NCBI RefSeq assembly: GCF_030814015.1
Contig: NZ_JAUSUL010000001.1
Coordinates: 586,001-650,000, forward strand
Source: Amorphus orientalis
GTDB taxonomy: Bacteria > Pseudomonadota > Alphaproteobacteria > Rhizobiales > Amorphaceae
Direction: 5' to 3'
DNA: 64,000 nucleotides
How positions within the stretch are numbered: the first letter of the stretch is position 1; every line of letters starts with the position of its first letter. The position numbers and the translations under genes were made by a program. Positions 40,379 to 49,917 of the stretch are shown here, piece by piece. The notes under the pieces were generated by a model that saw only the letters and a list, made by a program, of their open reading frames with translations, was not told the DNA's origin and did no database searches.

Positions 40379-40936
40379 TCAGTTCTGGTTGGCGCTGTTG
40401 GGGACGAGGAGCACGCGGACCCGGGAATCGGACAGCACCCGGGCGTGGCCGGTGTCGAGGTTGACGATCAGCTTGTTGCCGTTGACCACGTTCTGACCCT
40501 GGGTCAGCGTCACGTCGCCGTCCAGCTCGAGCATATTTGTCTTCATGTCGACGGTGCCGGTATTGCCGGTCGCGGTCTGCTCCTTGGTGGTGACCACGAC
40601 GCCGCCGGTGGCCACAAGCTTGGAAATCTGCTGGCTGCCGCCCGGACCCTGCGCAGCCGGCGCGGCGTCCTCTGTCTCCTGGTTCTCGGTGTCGTAGTGA
40701 ACCGTGAGCTGCGCCGTCTTCATCCGCGACTCGCCCTGGACCACGACCACGTTGCCGATGAAGATCGCGAGGCCCTCCTGGTCGCGGACCTCCAGCTCGT
40801 CCGATTCGATCTCGATGGGCTCGTCCGACTCGCCGCCGAGACCGCCGAAGCCGGTCTCGAAGGTGGACTGGGCGAAGGCCGGACCTGCCAGAAGGAGCAG
40901 GCCGGCGAGGAGAAGCGTCAGTCGGCGAAAGATCAT
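40379..40936 (-). CDS. lptA: Lipopolysaccharide transport periplasmic protein LptA
   Basis: Forms the periplasmic beta-jellyroll bridge that carries LPS from LptC to the outer membrane. The 185-residue protein has a signal peptide (IFRRLTLLLAGLLLLAGPAF ending AQ) and the OstA-like repeats PIEIESDELEVRDQEGLAIF, ATGGVVVTTKEQTATGNTGT and LELDGDVTLTQGQNVVNGNK. Its ATG overlaps the lptC stop by four bases. In many relatives lptB and rpoN come next; here the next gene is the convergent Lrp gene, so lptB must be elsewhere. Confidence 0.93.
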   Translation of the reverse strand: MIFRRLTLLLAGLLLLAGPAFAQSTFETGFGGLGGESDEPIEIESDELEVRDQEGLAIFIGNVVVVQGESRMKTAQLTVHYDTENQETEDAAPAAQGPGGSQQISKLVATGGVVVTTKEQTATGNTGTVDMKTNMLELDGDVTLTQGQNVVNGNKLIVNLDTGHARVLSDSRVRVLLVPNSANQN

Positions 40937-41598
40937 TGGCTGCTGGTCTCCGGTCCGCGGTGGAGGGTGAGGTGGACGTCTCCGACGAAGCGGACGACCT
41001 TGCCTTCTTCCTGGACGTCAAGGCTGTTGGCGGTCAGATCGAACTTCTCCGATCCGATTGCGACCGGCTCATCGCTGACCATGCTGCCGTTGCGGAAGTC
41101 CAATCGAGCGCTCGACAGATCGGCCCGGTAGCCGTCCGTCGTGGTCAGGACGATGCCGTCGGAGAGCGTGAGCCACTCGTCGTCGGTGTCGAACAGGCCG
41201 CCGCGGCTGTTCACGGTGATGTCCTGATCCTCGCTCGCCTTCAGGGTGGCCACGAGGTCCGTGAGCGTGATGCGGGAGGTGTCGGAAAAGCTCTGCATGG
41301 CCCTGGCGGCGCTGACCTTGTAGGCGCGTCCGTCGTTGAGCCGTCCGGCGAGGTTGGGGTCGTTCATCTCCAGGCCTTCGCTGGTCACGTTGAGCGTGCC
41401 GACCCCCACCGGGAGGAACGACTTCACGATGGCGGTCCCGAAAATCAGGGCGACGATTGCCATGCCGCCGAGGGGCAGCAAGACACGGAGCGTCTTGACG
41501 AAGCGTGTATGCCGGCGCGCGGAAGCGCGCGCGCGGATGCGATCCTCCGCTTCCGCGTCGGCATCGTGCTCCAGAAACCGCATATCGGTCGTCGTCAT
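40933..41598 (-). CDS. lptC: LPS export ABC transporter periplasmic protein LptC
   Basis: Bitopic 221-residue protein with one membrane helix (residues about 39-62, LRVLLPLGGMAIVALIFGTA) and a periplasmic jellyroll: MNDPNLAGRLNDGRAYKVSA, SMVSDEPVAIGSEKFDLTAN and VVRFVGDVHLTL are LptC-like. It receives LPS from LptBFG and passes it to LptA. The ATG follows GGGAAGGAACG. Translationally coupled to lptA. Confidence 0.9.
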   Translation of the reverse strand: MTTTDMRFLEHDADAEAEDRIRARASARRHTRFVKTLRVLLPLGGMAIVALIFGTAIVKSFLPVGVGTLNVTSEGLEMNDPNLAGRLNDGRAYKVSAARAMQSFSDTSRITLTDLVATLKASEDQDITVNSRGGLFDTDDEWLTLSDGIVLTTTDGYRADLSSARLDFRNGSMVSDEPVAIGSEKFDLTANSLDVQEEGKVVRFVGDVHLTLHRGPETSSQ

Positions 41599-41878
41599 CG
41601 TTCCTTCCCTGGAGCCGCAGCCGCCGGGGCGGATGCGCTCGAGATCTCCGGCCGGTCTGCCCGATCGACGGCCGCACCGGTCACCCGGCGGACCTATAGC
41701 CGGGATAGGGCGGCAAAAGGGCGGGCGGACCACAGCGGACCTTCGGGCGCGATCCGCCCGACCCGTTCCGTCCGAGATAGGAACTCTTCTACGATCTATC
41801 GACCCGGATTGCGACGATCACGTTGCGCCGGACGGCGGTCGGCGCCGTTCTCAGGGCTTCCGGACGCCGCATGCGCAG

Positions 41879-42490
41879 TCACGAATGCGCGAACAGATCG
41901 TCTTCGGCGAAGCCGGCCAGGTCGAGCTTCACGCGGGTCGGCAGGAACTCGAAACAGGCCTGGGCGAATTCCGCGCGGCCTTCGCGTTCCAGGAGCACCT
42001 CGAGCCGCTCCTTGAGCCGGTGGAGGTAGAGGACGTCGGACGCCGCGTAGGCCATCTGGGCGTCGCTGAGCGTGTCAGCGCCCCAGTCGGAGCTCTGCTG
42101 CTGCTTGGAGATGTCGACCTCGGCCAGTTCCCGGGCCAGGTCCTTCAGGCCATGGCGGTCGGTGTAGGTGCGCACGAGACGGGAGGCGATCTTGGTGCAG
42201 AACACCGGCGCCGGCATAACGCCGAAGGTCTTGTAGATCGTGCCCATGTCGAAGCGCGCATAGTGGAAGATCTTGACCACGTTCGGATCGGCCATGAGCG
42301 CGGTGAGGTGGGCCGCGCTTTCCTGTCCCTGCCGGATCTGGACGAGCTCGGCGTTGCCGTCTCCCACAGACATCTGGACCAGGCAGAGCCGGTCGCGCAC
42401 CGGATTGAGGCCCATCGTCTCCGTGTCGACCGCGACACTCGGCGCCGTGAGCGGCTCGGGCAGGTCCTGGTCGTGCAGACGGATGGTCAT
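41879..42490 (-). CDS. Short ribonuclease D-type 3'-5' exonuclease
   Basis: A 203-residue DEDDy exonuclease: AVDTETMGLNP supplies D22 and E24, FHYARFDMGTI the second Asp, and YAASDVLYLHRL the Tyr/Asp pair. Unlike E. coli RNase D it lacks HRDC domains; this short form is the standard one in alphaproteobacteria and acts on tRNA or other RNA 3' ends. It lies upstream of lptC with a 280-base gap, the usual gene order in this group. Confidence 0.9.
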   Translation of the reverse strand: MTIRLHDQDLPEPLTAPSVAVDTETMGLNPVRDRLCLVQMSVGDGNAELVQIRQGQESAAHLTALMADPNVVKIFHYARFDMGTIYKTFGVMPAPVFCTKIASRLVRTYTDRHGLKDLARELAEVDISKQQQSSDWGADTLSDAQMAYAASDVLYLHRLKERLEVLLEREGRAEFAQACFEFLPTRVKLDLAGFAEDDLFAHS

Positions 42491-42603
42491 GGCGGGGCTT
42501 CGTGTCCGGTTCTTGAGGGAAGGGCGGCCAAAACGGGCCGCGGTGGGGTCTGGTTAGTACAGCGTCCGTCCGCAATCAATGCGCGCTCCGACGCCTCTGG
42601 CTG

Positions 42604-43566
42604 TCACGGGTAGCTCGCCCGCCGGCTCGCGGTCACGCGGACGCCCGGGGCGGGGCGCTCCAGCATCACGTCCTTGCGGAAGCGGACCAGCCGGGCGGGA
42701 CGGCCGCCTGTGCGCTCGGCGATCTCGCCGGTCTCCTCCACCAGGCCCTGACCGGCGACCAGCCGCCTGAAGTTCTGCTTGTGGAGGGGCACGCCGGAGA
42801 GTGCTTCGGCGGTCTGCTGCAGTTCCGACAGGGTGAAGCTCGGCGGCATCAGCTCGAACAGGACCGGCCGGTACTTGATCTTGGCGCGCAGCCGGCTGAC
42901 CGCGGTCGCAACGATGCGGCGGTGGTCGGAGGTCATGGCGATCCCCGGCAGGCCGGCCGGCATGTCCGGCTCGCCGGTACCGCGGTCGGCGGCCGCCTCC
43001 CGGACGAGGCCGGCCTCGTAGAGAAGCTCGTAGCGCTCCAGCGCGCGCTCCTCGTCCCAGGCGCCGCCCTCGCTGGCGAACGCCAGGCGGATCCGCTCGG
43101 CGCGGGAGGGGTCGGGGGCGGCGCGGCGCCAGCCCTCGAGTTCCGCCATCACGGTGTCCAGGGCGTGAGGATCGCCGTCCCGGCGGTCCTCCCAGGGCAG
43201 GAAGTCGTACCAGGGCCGCCACTGGCCTTGGATCGGCGCGCGCTTGCCCGGGCTCTGGACCAGGGCGAGATAGGCGATCGAGACCCGGCGATGGGCGAAG
43301 TGCTCGGACGCCTCGGGTCCGGCAGCCGTGCGGTCCCCGAAGGTGTAGAGCTGCTCGACATAGCCGAGCCGGTAGCCGGTCTGCTTTTCCACCCAGCTTC
43401 TGAGACCGGCCTGCAGCGTGCGGTGTTCGGAGCGCAGCGGGCCGGAGGGAAGGGCGGGCGCGGGCGCCTGCTCCACCGTCAAGACGAGGGGGGACCGCTC
43501 GTGGACGGAGATCACGACCGCCGTCAGATCGACCCGGACCCTGCTTTCTTGATCGATGTCCGCCAT
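42604..43566 (-). CDS. NrtR-like Nudix-domain transcriptional regulator
   Basis: A 320-residue protein with an N-terminal Nudix-like domain (VRVDLTAVVISVHERSPLVL, LRSWVEKQTGYRLGYVEQLY, TFGDR) and a C-terminal winged helix (FELMPPSFTLSELQQTAEAL, KQNFRRLVAGQGLVEETGEI). Members of this family (COG4111) sense ADP-ribose and repress NAD biosynthesis genes. The Nudix box Glu residues needed for hydrolysis are not evident, in line with a sensor role. No NAD gene lies nearby. The ATG at 43566 is preferred over an upstream frame to 43626 without homology. Confidence 0.85.
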   Translation of the reverse strand: MADIDQESRVRVDLTAVVISVHERSPLVLTVEQAPAPALPSGPLRSEHRTLQAGLRSWVEKQTGYRLGYVEQLYTFGDRTAAGPEASEHFAHRRVSIAYLALVQSPGKRAPIQGQWRPWYDFLPWEDRRDGDPHALDTVMAELEGWRRAAPDPSRAERIRLAFASEGGAWDEERALERYELLYEAGLVREAAADRGTGEPDMPAGLPGIAMTSDHRRIVATAVSRLRAKIKYRPVLFELMPPSFTLSELQQTAEALSGVPLHKQNFRRLVAGQGLVEETGEIAERTGGRPARLVRFRKDVMLERPAPGVRVTASRRASYP

Positions 43567-43691
43567 GGTGGCGTTCGTGCTCCTCCAGACGTTGTGCGAC
43601 GATCGTGACCACCCGGGGCCGGACACGGGTTGGATCGCGGCTCAAGTGTCTGTAGACGATCGATATTGCCGCCAGCGCTCGACGAGGCTCC

Positions 43692-44453
43692 ATGTCGCAC
43701 ACTTCTCCGCCGCCATCCAGACTTCCGAGGTCCTTCGGCGAGGCGATTGCGCTGCTGCGCACCCGCTTCGGATGGAACGAATTCGTGATGCTGGCCGCGC
43801 TGTTCGTGGTGGCCGCCGGACTGTGGGGCTTCGCGGAGATCGTCGACGAGGTGCTTGAGGGCGAGTCCCACGAGTTCGACGAAGCGATCATGCTGGCGCT
43901 GCGCACCGCCGGCGACACCGCCGATCCGATCGGTCCCCCCGCCCTGGAAATCGCCATGCGCGACATCACGGCGCTGGGCAGTTTCCCGGTCCTGTTCCTG
44001 ATCGGGGCGATCGCGGTCGGCTATCTGGTCGTGCTGCGGAGCTATGCCTCCGCGCTGCTGGTCATCGTCTCGCTGGTGGGAGGCTCGGCGCTCAACACCG
44101 TCCTCAAGCAGGCCTTCGCGCGACCGCGCCCGGACCTGGTGGCCCATCTGGTCGACGTCCACACCCTGAGCCTGCCGAGCGGCCACGCGATGCTGTCCAC
44201 GGTCACCTACCTGACCATCGGGGCGCTGCTGGCGCGGGTGCAGCCCAACCGGCTCCTGAAGATCTACACGGTTGCGGTGGCGGTCGCGCTGGCGCTGCTG
44301 GTCGGCATCAGCCGGGTCTATCTCGGTGTCCACTGGCCGACAGACGTACTGTCGGGCTGGTGCCTGGGGGCTGCTTGGGCGATGGCGTGCTGGCTGGTGG
44401 CGCGCTTCGTGGGCCGGCTGCGCTCGCCTTCCTCTGCGGCGCCACGGGCCTGA
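43692..44453 (+). CDS. PAP2-family phosphatase (membrane)
   Basis: A 253-residue integral membrane phosphatase with six helices and the complete three-part PAP2 signature: KQAFARPRP, PSGHAMLSTVTY and SRVYLGVHWPTDVLSG. Such enzymes dephosphorylate phosphatidate, phosphatidylglycerophosphate or undecaprenyl pyrophosphate in the membrane or periplasm. It is divergent from the NrtR-like gene. Which lipid it uses cannot be told. Confidence 0.92.
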   Translation: MSHTSPPPSRLPRSFGEAIALLRTRFGWNEFVMLAALFVVAAGLWGFAEIVDEVLEGESHEFDEAIMLALRTAGDTADPIGPPALEIAMRDITALGSFPVLFLIGAIAVGYLVVLRSYASALLVIVSLVGGSALNTVLKQAFARPRPDLVAHLVDVHTLSLPSGHAMLSTVTYLTIGALLARVQPNRLLKIYTVAVAVALALLVGISRVYLGVHWPTDVLSGWCLGAAWAMACWLVARFVGRLRSPSSAAPRA

Positions 44454-44484
44454 GGGCGGTCATTCCGATCGAGAGCGCGCCTCC

Positions 44485-45063
44485 TCAGGCAACCCCGGCG
44501 GCTTCGGATGCCTCTTCGGCGGCGCGTTCTTCCTGATCGGCCTCGAACCCGAACACGTTGAGTTCGATCACCGCGAAGCAGAGCAGCCAGAGCCAGGCGT
44601 CGACCGCGTCCAGGATCTTCTGGCTGACGACGGTCCAGATCACCGCGCACACGATCAGCGTGAAATAGAGCGCGGCCTTGATGAGCTTGACGGCGCGGTA
44701 CTCGTTGCCCTCGTAGTCCCCCGGTGCGTACATCTGGTAGACGAGCACCGCGCAGACGCCGAGCCAGCTCATGTCGTTGACGACGTCGGTCCACTGGCCC
44801 TCGGCGAAATAGCCGACGATCGAATAGACGATCATGGAATAGGCGAAGACGTTGAGCGCGGTGAGGATCAGCTTCTCGCGCCGGCCGGAATAGCCCTCGC
44901 CAAGGGTGCTCGATTCATACTCCATGACGCCGATCAGGACGATCCAGGCCATGCTGTCGATGAAGGCGTTCACCTTCCCCTCGACGCTCAGGAACAGGAT
45001 CGTGTCGATCGCGAGCGCGCCGTAGACCGTCCACTTGAAGATCCGGAACCAGGTCTGGTTCAT
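44485..45063 (-). CDS. Integral membrane protein of unknown function (192 aa)
   Basis: Four or five hydrophobic segments are visible: FKWTVYGALAIDTILFLSV, FIDSMAWIVLIGVMEY, ILTALNVFAYSMIVYSIVGY, MSWLGVCAVLVYQMY and LYFTLIVCAVIWTVV. Acidic residues sit in the loops (EGKVNAF, GDYEGNEY) and the C-terminal tail is Glu/Ala-rich. I do not recognise a family. It converges with the PAP2 gene (31 bases apart). ATG 45063 is chosen because the membrane topology starts here; the frame extends to 45105. Confidence 0.7.
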   Translation of the reverse strand: MNQTWFRIFKWTVYGALAIDTILFLSVEGKVNAFIDSMAWIVLIGVMEYESSTLGEGYSGRREKLILTALNVFAYSMIVYSIVGYFAEGQWTDVVNDMSWLGVCAVLVYQMYAPGDYEGNEYRAVKLIKAALYFTLIVCAVIWTVVSQKILDAVDAWLWLLCFAVIELNVFGFEADQEERAAEEASEAAGVA

Positions 45064-45284
45064 CTCGACTGCCTTGGGCGCGCCGGAAACCGGACGCGGA
45101 ACCACGAATTCCGAAAAGAGGCCCCGCCGCTCATCCGCATCGGAGCGGGCACCCGATCGGCGACACCGATGGCGGGCAGGGTTCGCCTGACGGGGGCCGC
45201 CTTTTGCTCTTTAGCCGGCGAGGATGACAGGGCTTTGACGGAAAACGAAGTTCCGGGGCCGGCTTTGGGATTGTCCGGGCGGAC

Positions 45285-46013
45285 TCAAACGCCCTTTTCG
45301 CGCAGCCAGGCGCCGATGATCTCGCGATGCCGCTCCGGACCGTAGCTGGCGAAGTGGCCGCCATGGACCACGGAGACCGGCAGGTCATAGAGCCGCTTCA
45401 TGGAGGCGACATAGTCGGCGGCGTCGGCGTGGTAGGTGTCCTCGATCAGCGGACCGTCATAGACGATGTCGCCGGAAAACAGGATCTGCGTCGCGGTCTC
45501 GTAAAGCGCGATGCCGCCGGGCGAATGGCCGGGGGTGTGGATCACCTCGAAATGCCGGTCGCCCAGATCGACGACGTCGCCGTCGTGCAGGATGCGGGTC
45601 GCCGGCGCCGCCTTCACGGCGTATGTCGCCGAGGAATAGGGCTCCGGCGGCAGGGCGGTGAAGATCTCGTCGGTGACGTACGGGTCGGCCAGCGTGTTGG
45701 CGCGGGTCGGATGCGCCAGGAGGTCGGCCTCGGCCGCGTGCACGCAGCGGTCCTCGAACTCGTGATGGCAGCCGATATGGTCGAAGTGGGTGTGGCTTGC
45801 GACCGCCGTGAGCGCGCGCTCGGTGACAAGGGGCACATGGGCCCGCAGGCTGACCACGCCCATGCCGCTGTCGATCAGCATGTCGCGGTCCCGCCCACGA
45901 ACGTGCCAGATGTTGCAGCGGTAGAATTCGACGATGTGGGGTTCGCAGATATAGGTGACGTCGTCGGCGAGCCGGCGCGTCTCGTACCATTTGTCCGCGG
46001 ACATGCGTTCCAT
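45285..46013 (-). CDS. Metallo-beta-lactamase-fold hydrolase
   Basis: A 242-residue cytosolic protein with the MBL zinc motif HTHFDHIGCH, HTPGHSPGGIALYE, SGDIVYDGP and a final HGGHFASYG. Substrates of this family include lactones, thioesters and other hydrolysable compounds. It begins eight bases after the ATPase of the polyamine-type importer (46022-49844) and is the last gene of that operon, so it probably helps process the imported molecule. The exact reaction is not shown by the sequence. Confidence 0.88.
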   Translation of the reverse strand: MERMSADKWYETRRLADDVTYICEPHIVEFYRCNIWHVRGRDRDMLIDSGMGVVSLRAHVPLVTERALTAVASHTHFDHIGCHHEFEDRCVHAAEADLLAHPTRANTLADPYVTDEIFTALPPEPYSSATYAVKAAPATRILHDGDVVDLGDRHFEVIHTPGHSPGGIALYETATQILFSGDIVYDGPLIEDTYHADAADYVASMKRLYDLPVSVVHGGHFASYGPERHREIIGAWLREKGV

Positions 46014-46021
46014 GGGTCTGC

Positions 46022-47095
46022 CTATCGTTTCAGGATGACCGGGGTGTCGGGAGCGACCCACAGCCCGACCCGGTCGCCGGGGGCGGGCTCGCCGGTCTGC
46101 GGGAGCATGATCGTGGCCTCGAAGCCCTGATCGACCGCGTGACGCACCTTGGCCTGGTGATGGGTGCCGAGGAAGGACACGCTCTCCACGATTGCTTCGC
46201 CCAGCGCCTGCCGTCCATCGTCGCCGGACGCGGTGAGGAAGTGTTCGGGACGGATCGAGAGGGTGACGCGGTCACCGGCGGAGAAGGCGGTTTCGCTCGC
46301 CACCGTCAGTTCGCCGGCCTGGGTGGCGACCGTCACCGACCCGTCCGCGCTGGCCATCACGGCGCCGTCGAGGAAGCAGCTGAGCCCCATGAAGTCGGCG
46401 GCGAAGCGCGACTGCGGCCTGAGATAGATGCGCTCCGGCCGTCCCTCGTCCTCGATCGCTCCCTTGTTCATGACCACGATCCTGTCGGCGATGGCCATCG
46501 CCTCCTCCTGGTCGTGGGTGACGTGGACGAAGGTGGTGCCGACCTCGCGCTGGATGCGCTTCAGCTCTTCCTGCATCTGCCGGCGGAGCTTCATGTCGAG
46601 CGCTCCCAAGGGTTCGTCCAGGAGGAGAACGGCGGGGTCGACGGCGAGCGAGCGGGCGAGCGCCACGCGCTGGCGCTGGCCGCCGGAAAGCTCATGGGGC
46701 TTCTTGTGGCCCTGGCCGCCGAGCCCGACCAGGGCCAGCATCTCTTCCGCGCGGGCGTTGCGCTCCGAAGTGCCCACGCCGCGCATGCGGAGGCCGAAGC
46801 CGACATTGTTGGTGAGCGTCATGTGCGGAAACAGGGCGTAGTCCTGGAACACCGTCGTGGTCGGCCGCTTGGCCGGCGGTACGGTCGTCATGTCGGTGCC
46901 GCCGATCAGGACGTCGCCGGTCTGGGGGATCAGAAAGCCGCCGATGATCGACAGAAGGGTGGTCTTGCCGGACCCGGACGGCCCGAGCAGGACCGCGAAC
47001 TCGCCATCGGCGATGGACAGGCTGACGTCATCAAGCGCGGTGAAGGCGCCGAACTTTTGCGTGACGTGCACGATCTCGATGCCGGCACTTTTCAT
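46022..47095 (-). CDS. Polyamine-type ABC transporter ATPase (PotA-like), operon 1
   Basis: A 357-residue ATPase: Walker A LLGPSGSGKTTLL, signature LSGGQRQRVALARSL, Walker B VLLLDEPLGALD, H-loop HVTHDQEEAM, and a C-terminal TOBE-type regulatory domain (SIRPEHFLTASG, VESVSFLGTHHQAKVRH). It energises the permeases encoded by the two genes upstream. The ATG overlaps the stop of the permease gene (ATGA). Sequence resembles spermidine/putrescine and related importers; the neighbouring ureohydrolase gene suggests a guanidino or polyamine substrate. Confidence 0.93.
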   Translation of the reverse strand: MKSAGIEIVHVTQKFGAFTALDDVSLSIADGEFAVLLGPSGSGKTTLLSIIGGFLIPQTGDVLIGGTDMTTVPPAKRPTTTVFQDYALFPHMTLTNNVGFGLRMRGVGTSERNARAEEMLALVGLGGQGHKKPHELSGGQRQRVALARSLAVDPAVLLLDEPLGALDMKLRRQMQEELKRIQREVGTTFVHVTHDQEEAMAIADRIVVMNKGAIEDEGRPERIYLRPQSRFAADFMGLSCFLDGAVMASADGSVTVATQAGELTVASETAFSAGDRVTLSIRPEHFLTASGDDGRQALGEAIVESVSFLGTHHQAKVRHAVDQGFEATIMLPQTGEPAPGDRVGLWVAPDTPVILKR

Positions 47096-47892
47096 GAAGG
47101 TCTCCTGCGCCTGAGCACGAAGAGTTCGAGCAGCAGGACGAGCCCGACCGAGATGCCGAAGACGAGGCTGCCGGCAGCGTTCGTCTTCGGGTTCAGGCCC
47201 GATCGCAGCATGTTCCAGATCTCGACGGGCAGCGTGACGTCGAAGCGGGTGAGCAGGAACGAGATGATGAACTCGTCCCAGGAAAAGGTCATCGACAGGA
47301 AGAAGCTCGCGAACAGCGCCGGCCACATCATCGGCACGGTGACGAGGGTCAGCACCTGCCATTCGCGGGCGCCGAGGTCGCGCGCCGCCCGCTCCACGTT
47401 GGCCTGATGGTCGCCCATCTGGGAGTAGAGGATCGCGAAGCACAGCGGCATGTTGATCGCCACGTGGCCGATGCCGGCCGCCAGCAGCGATTTGGGAAAG
47501 CCGATCTGGTTGAAGGTGATCAGGAGGCCCATGCCGATGATCAGGTAGGAGACGGTCAGCGGCGCCATGATCAGCGCCTTCTGGAAGCCGGCGCCCGGCA
47601 GCCGGAAGCGGGCGAGCGAGAAGGCGGCCAGGAAGCCCAGCGTCACCGCGACGGTGGAGGAGATCACGGCCACCACGACGGAATTGACCAGCGCGGCGGT
47701 CAGGTAGCGGTCGGCGAAGAGCTCGCCGTACCAGCGCAGCGAGAAGCCCTTGAAGGGCGGAATCGGAAAGCGCCCGTCCTGGAAGGAAAACAGGACCAGC
47801 ACGATCACCGGCAGGAAGATGAAGCCGTAGATCACCGCCGCGTAGAGGATGGCGGCGACGGTGCCGGCCCGGTTGCGGGTTGCGCCGCGCAT
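47092..47892 (-). CDS. Polyamine-type ABC transporter permease (PotC-like), operon 1
   Basis: A 266-residue inner-membrane permease with six helices and the EAA loop (RAARDLGAREWQVLTLVTVP) facing the ATPase. IYGFIFLPVIVLVLFSFQDG is the typical N-terminal helix and SFSWDEFIISFLLTRFDVTL matches PotC. Its start overlaps the stop of the PotB-like gene and its stop overlaps the start of the ATPase, so all three are coupled. Confidence 0.92.
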   Translation of the reverse strand: MRGATRNRAGTVAAILYAAVIYGFIFLPVIVLVLFSFQDGRFPIPPFKGFSLRWYGELFADRYLTAALVNSVVVAVISSTVAVTLGFLAAFSLARFRLPGAGFQKALIMAPLTVSYLIIGMGLLITFNQIGFPKSLLAAGIGHVAINMPLCFAILYSQMGDHQANVERAARDLGAREWQVLTLVTVPMMWPALFASFFLSMTFSWDEFIISFLLTRFDVTLPVEIWNMLRSGLNPKTNAAGSLVFGISVGLVLLLELFVLRRRRPS

Positions 47893-48755
47893 CAGCTCCG
47901 CTCCAGTTTCAGCCAGCGGGCGCAGGCGATGTAGACGACGGTGACCACGACCATCAGCAGGATGGCGAGGGCCGACGCCGTCGGGAAATCGGCGCGCCGG
48001 TCGATCTGCAGCATGATGAGCTGGGGCATGACGAGGTCGGAGTTCCCGCCCAAGATCTGGGGGGTGATGTAGTCCCCGATGCACAGGACGAAGGTCAGGA
48101 ACGCGCCGACCATGATGCCGGGAAGGGTCAGCGGCAGGATCACGTACCAGAAGGTGCGGATCGGACCGGCGCCGAGATCGGCGGCGGCCCGGGCATAGTT
48201 CTTCGGCAGCTGCATCAGGTTGGCGAAGATCGTGAGCGTCAGCAGCATGACGAAGAAGTGGACGAAGCCGATGACGGTGGCGGTGCGGGTGTTGGCCAGC
48301 CGCAGCGGCTCATCGATGAGACCGGTCGCCTGGAGCGCCTGATTGACCACGCCGTTGCTGGCGAGCACCAGAACCCAGGCGTAGGAGCGGACCACGTAGG
48401 AGGTCCAGAACGGCAGGATCGCGCAGATCAGCGCCAGGCGCTGCCAGCGCGGCGGCACCTTCTCCGCCAGGATCCAGGCAAGCGGATAGGCCAGCAGCAC
48501 CGAGAGGACGGTGACCAGAAAGGTGACCTCGAGCGAGTTGACCATCGCTTCGAAGAAGTGGCCGCGCGCGAAGAACTTCGCATAATTGGCGAAACTCCAG
48601 CTCGCGACCAGGTCCGTGCCGACGCGTTCCCACAGCGAGACGATCGCCATCACCACGAAGGGAACGCAGAAGAAGGCGACCGTCCACGCGAGCGCGGGCG
48701 CGACGAAGCCGAAGGGCCTCAGGTCGGCTGAGCCGCGTCTGTGGACGGTCGCCAT
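47892..48755 (-). CDS. Polyamine-type ABC transporter permease (PotB-like), operon 1
   Basis: A 287-residue permease: GFVAPALAWTVAFFCVPFVV as first helix, LALICAILPFWTSYVVRSYA, and the EAA loop ARAAADLGAGPIRTFWYVIL. PGIMVGAFLTFVLCIGDYIT matches PotB. It starts 24 bases after the binding-protein gene; no hairpin separates them, unlike the three other importer operons of the window. Confidence 0.92.
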   Translation of the reverse strand: MATVHRRGSADLRPFGFVAPALAWTVAFFCVPFVVMAIVSLWERVGTDLVASWSFANYAKFFARGHFFEAMVNSLEVTFLVTVLSVLLAYPLAWILAEKVPPRWQRLALICAILPFWTSYVVRSYAWVLVLASNGVVNQALQATGLIDEPLRLANTRTATVIGFVHFFVMLLTLTIFANLMQLPKNYARAAADLGAGPIRTFWYVILPLTLPGIMVGAFLTFVLCIGDYITPQILGGNSDLVMPQLIMLQIDRRADFPTASALAILLMVVVTVVYIACARWLKLERS

Positions 48756-48779
48756 GGGTGGTGGTCCTCGCCGGCCGGA

Positions 48780-49844
48780 TCAGTGCTGCAGGAATTCCGC
48801 CCAGACGTCCTGCATCTTGGCGTCGAGCTCGGCGTCGGGAGCGGGATAGAGCTGCACGTTCTGCAGATACTCGCCCTGATCGTCCCAGCGCAGCGCCTTC
48901 TTCTGCTGCTCGCTGAGGTGATCGCCCGCGGCCTCGTTGGCCGGCATCGCCCAGTAGCAGGACGAGGTGGCGAGCTTGGCCTGGGCTTCCGGCGACAGGA
49001 TGTACTTCACGAACTCGGTGGCCAGATCCTTGCGCTCGGAATCGGCGAAGACGCCGATCGACTGGGACCACATCACGCCGCCCTGTTCCGGCAGGATCCA
49101 CTCCAGGTCCGGGTTCTCGGCGGAGAGGCCCGCCGTGACCCACTCGCCGCCGCCGACCAGAACGTCGACCTCGCCGGTCGCAAGCGCCGTCTGGGAGGCG
49201 ACGACGCCGCCGACGAGCGCTGCGTTATCCTTCAGCTTGAACAGCGCGTCGCGGATATCCGGAAGATCGGCCTCGCTGAGATCGGCCGTCTTCTTGCCGA
49301 GGCCCATCGCCACCATGCCCATGACAGGCAGGTAGTAGTCGTAGACGGCAAGCTTGCCTTCGAGATCGCCGTCGGACCAGAGATTGGTCATGTCGGCCAT
49401 GACCGACGGGTCGACTTCCGCCTGGTTGAAGGAGACGGTGTTGTAGCCGAATTTCTCGGTGACGGCGTAGCGCTTGCCGTCGAGCACCTGCTGGCTGTCG
49501 AGGGCGACCTCGGGGAAGATGCTGTCCGGCGCAATGTCTGCCGGCAGTTCGCCCAGGATGCCGGCCTCGACGACACGGGGCACGTCGATGCCGTCGACGA
49601 CGAGCACGTCCCAGTCGCCGGGCTGGGACTGCTCGATGAGGGAAAGCGCCGTGCCCGTGCCCTCGTATTCCTTCAGGTTCACACGGACGTTGTGCTCTTC
49701 CTCGAAGGGCTGGATCAGCTCGCGGTCGGTGTGGTCGCACCAGACCAGGGCGTTGAGCTGGTCCTGGGCCTGGGCCTGGCCGGCGACGAGCGCGACGGCG
49801 GACACGCCGAGGGCGAGAAGGCTGGTTCGCATGGCTGTCTTCAT
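48780..49844 (-). CDS. Polyamine-type periplasmic binding protein (PotD-like), operon 1
   Basis: A 354-residue receptor with signal peptide (SLLALGVSAVALVAGQAQAQ). LNALVWCDHTDRELIQPFEE, DWDVLVVDGIDVPRV, KFGYNTVSFNQAEVDPS and EWILPEQGGVMWSQSIGVFA are of the PotD/PotF class, whose pockets use acidic and aromatic residues to bind amines (an acidic residue in the GIDVPRV region and Trp/Glu of EWILPEQGG fit). The gene lies 73 bases after the ureohydrolase gene in what looks like one operon. Confidence 0.9.
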   Translation of the reverse strand: MKTAMRTSLLALGVSAVALVAGQAQAQDQLNALVWCDHTDRELIQPFEEEHNVRVNLKEYEGTGTALSLIEQSQPGDWDVLVVDGIDVPRVVEAGILGELPADIAPDSIFPEVALDSQQVLDGKRYAVTEKFGYNTVSFNQAEVDPSVMADMTNLWSDGDLEGKLAVYDYYLPVMGMVAMGLGKKTADLSEADLPDIRDALFKLKDNAALVGGVVASQTALATGEVDVLVGGGEWVTAGLSAENPDLEWILPEQGGVMWSQSIGVFADSERKDLATEFVKYILSPEAQAKLATSSCYWAMPANEAAGDHLSEQQKKALRWDDQGEYLQNVQLYPAPDAELDAKMQDVWAEFLQH

Positions 49845-49917
49845 GTCGGTTTCCTTGGTCTCTGGTTGGGTGTTCGATCCGCCGGTTCGCTCCAGCGGTA
49901 TCTGTTGAATGAACGGA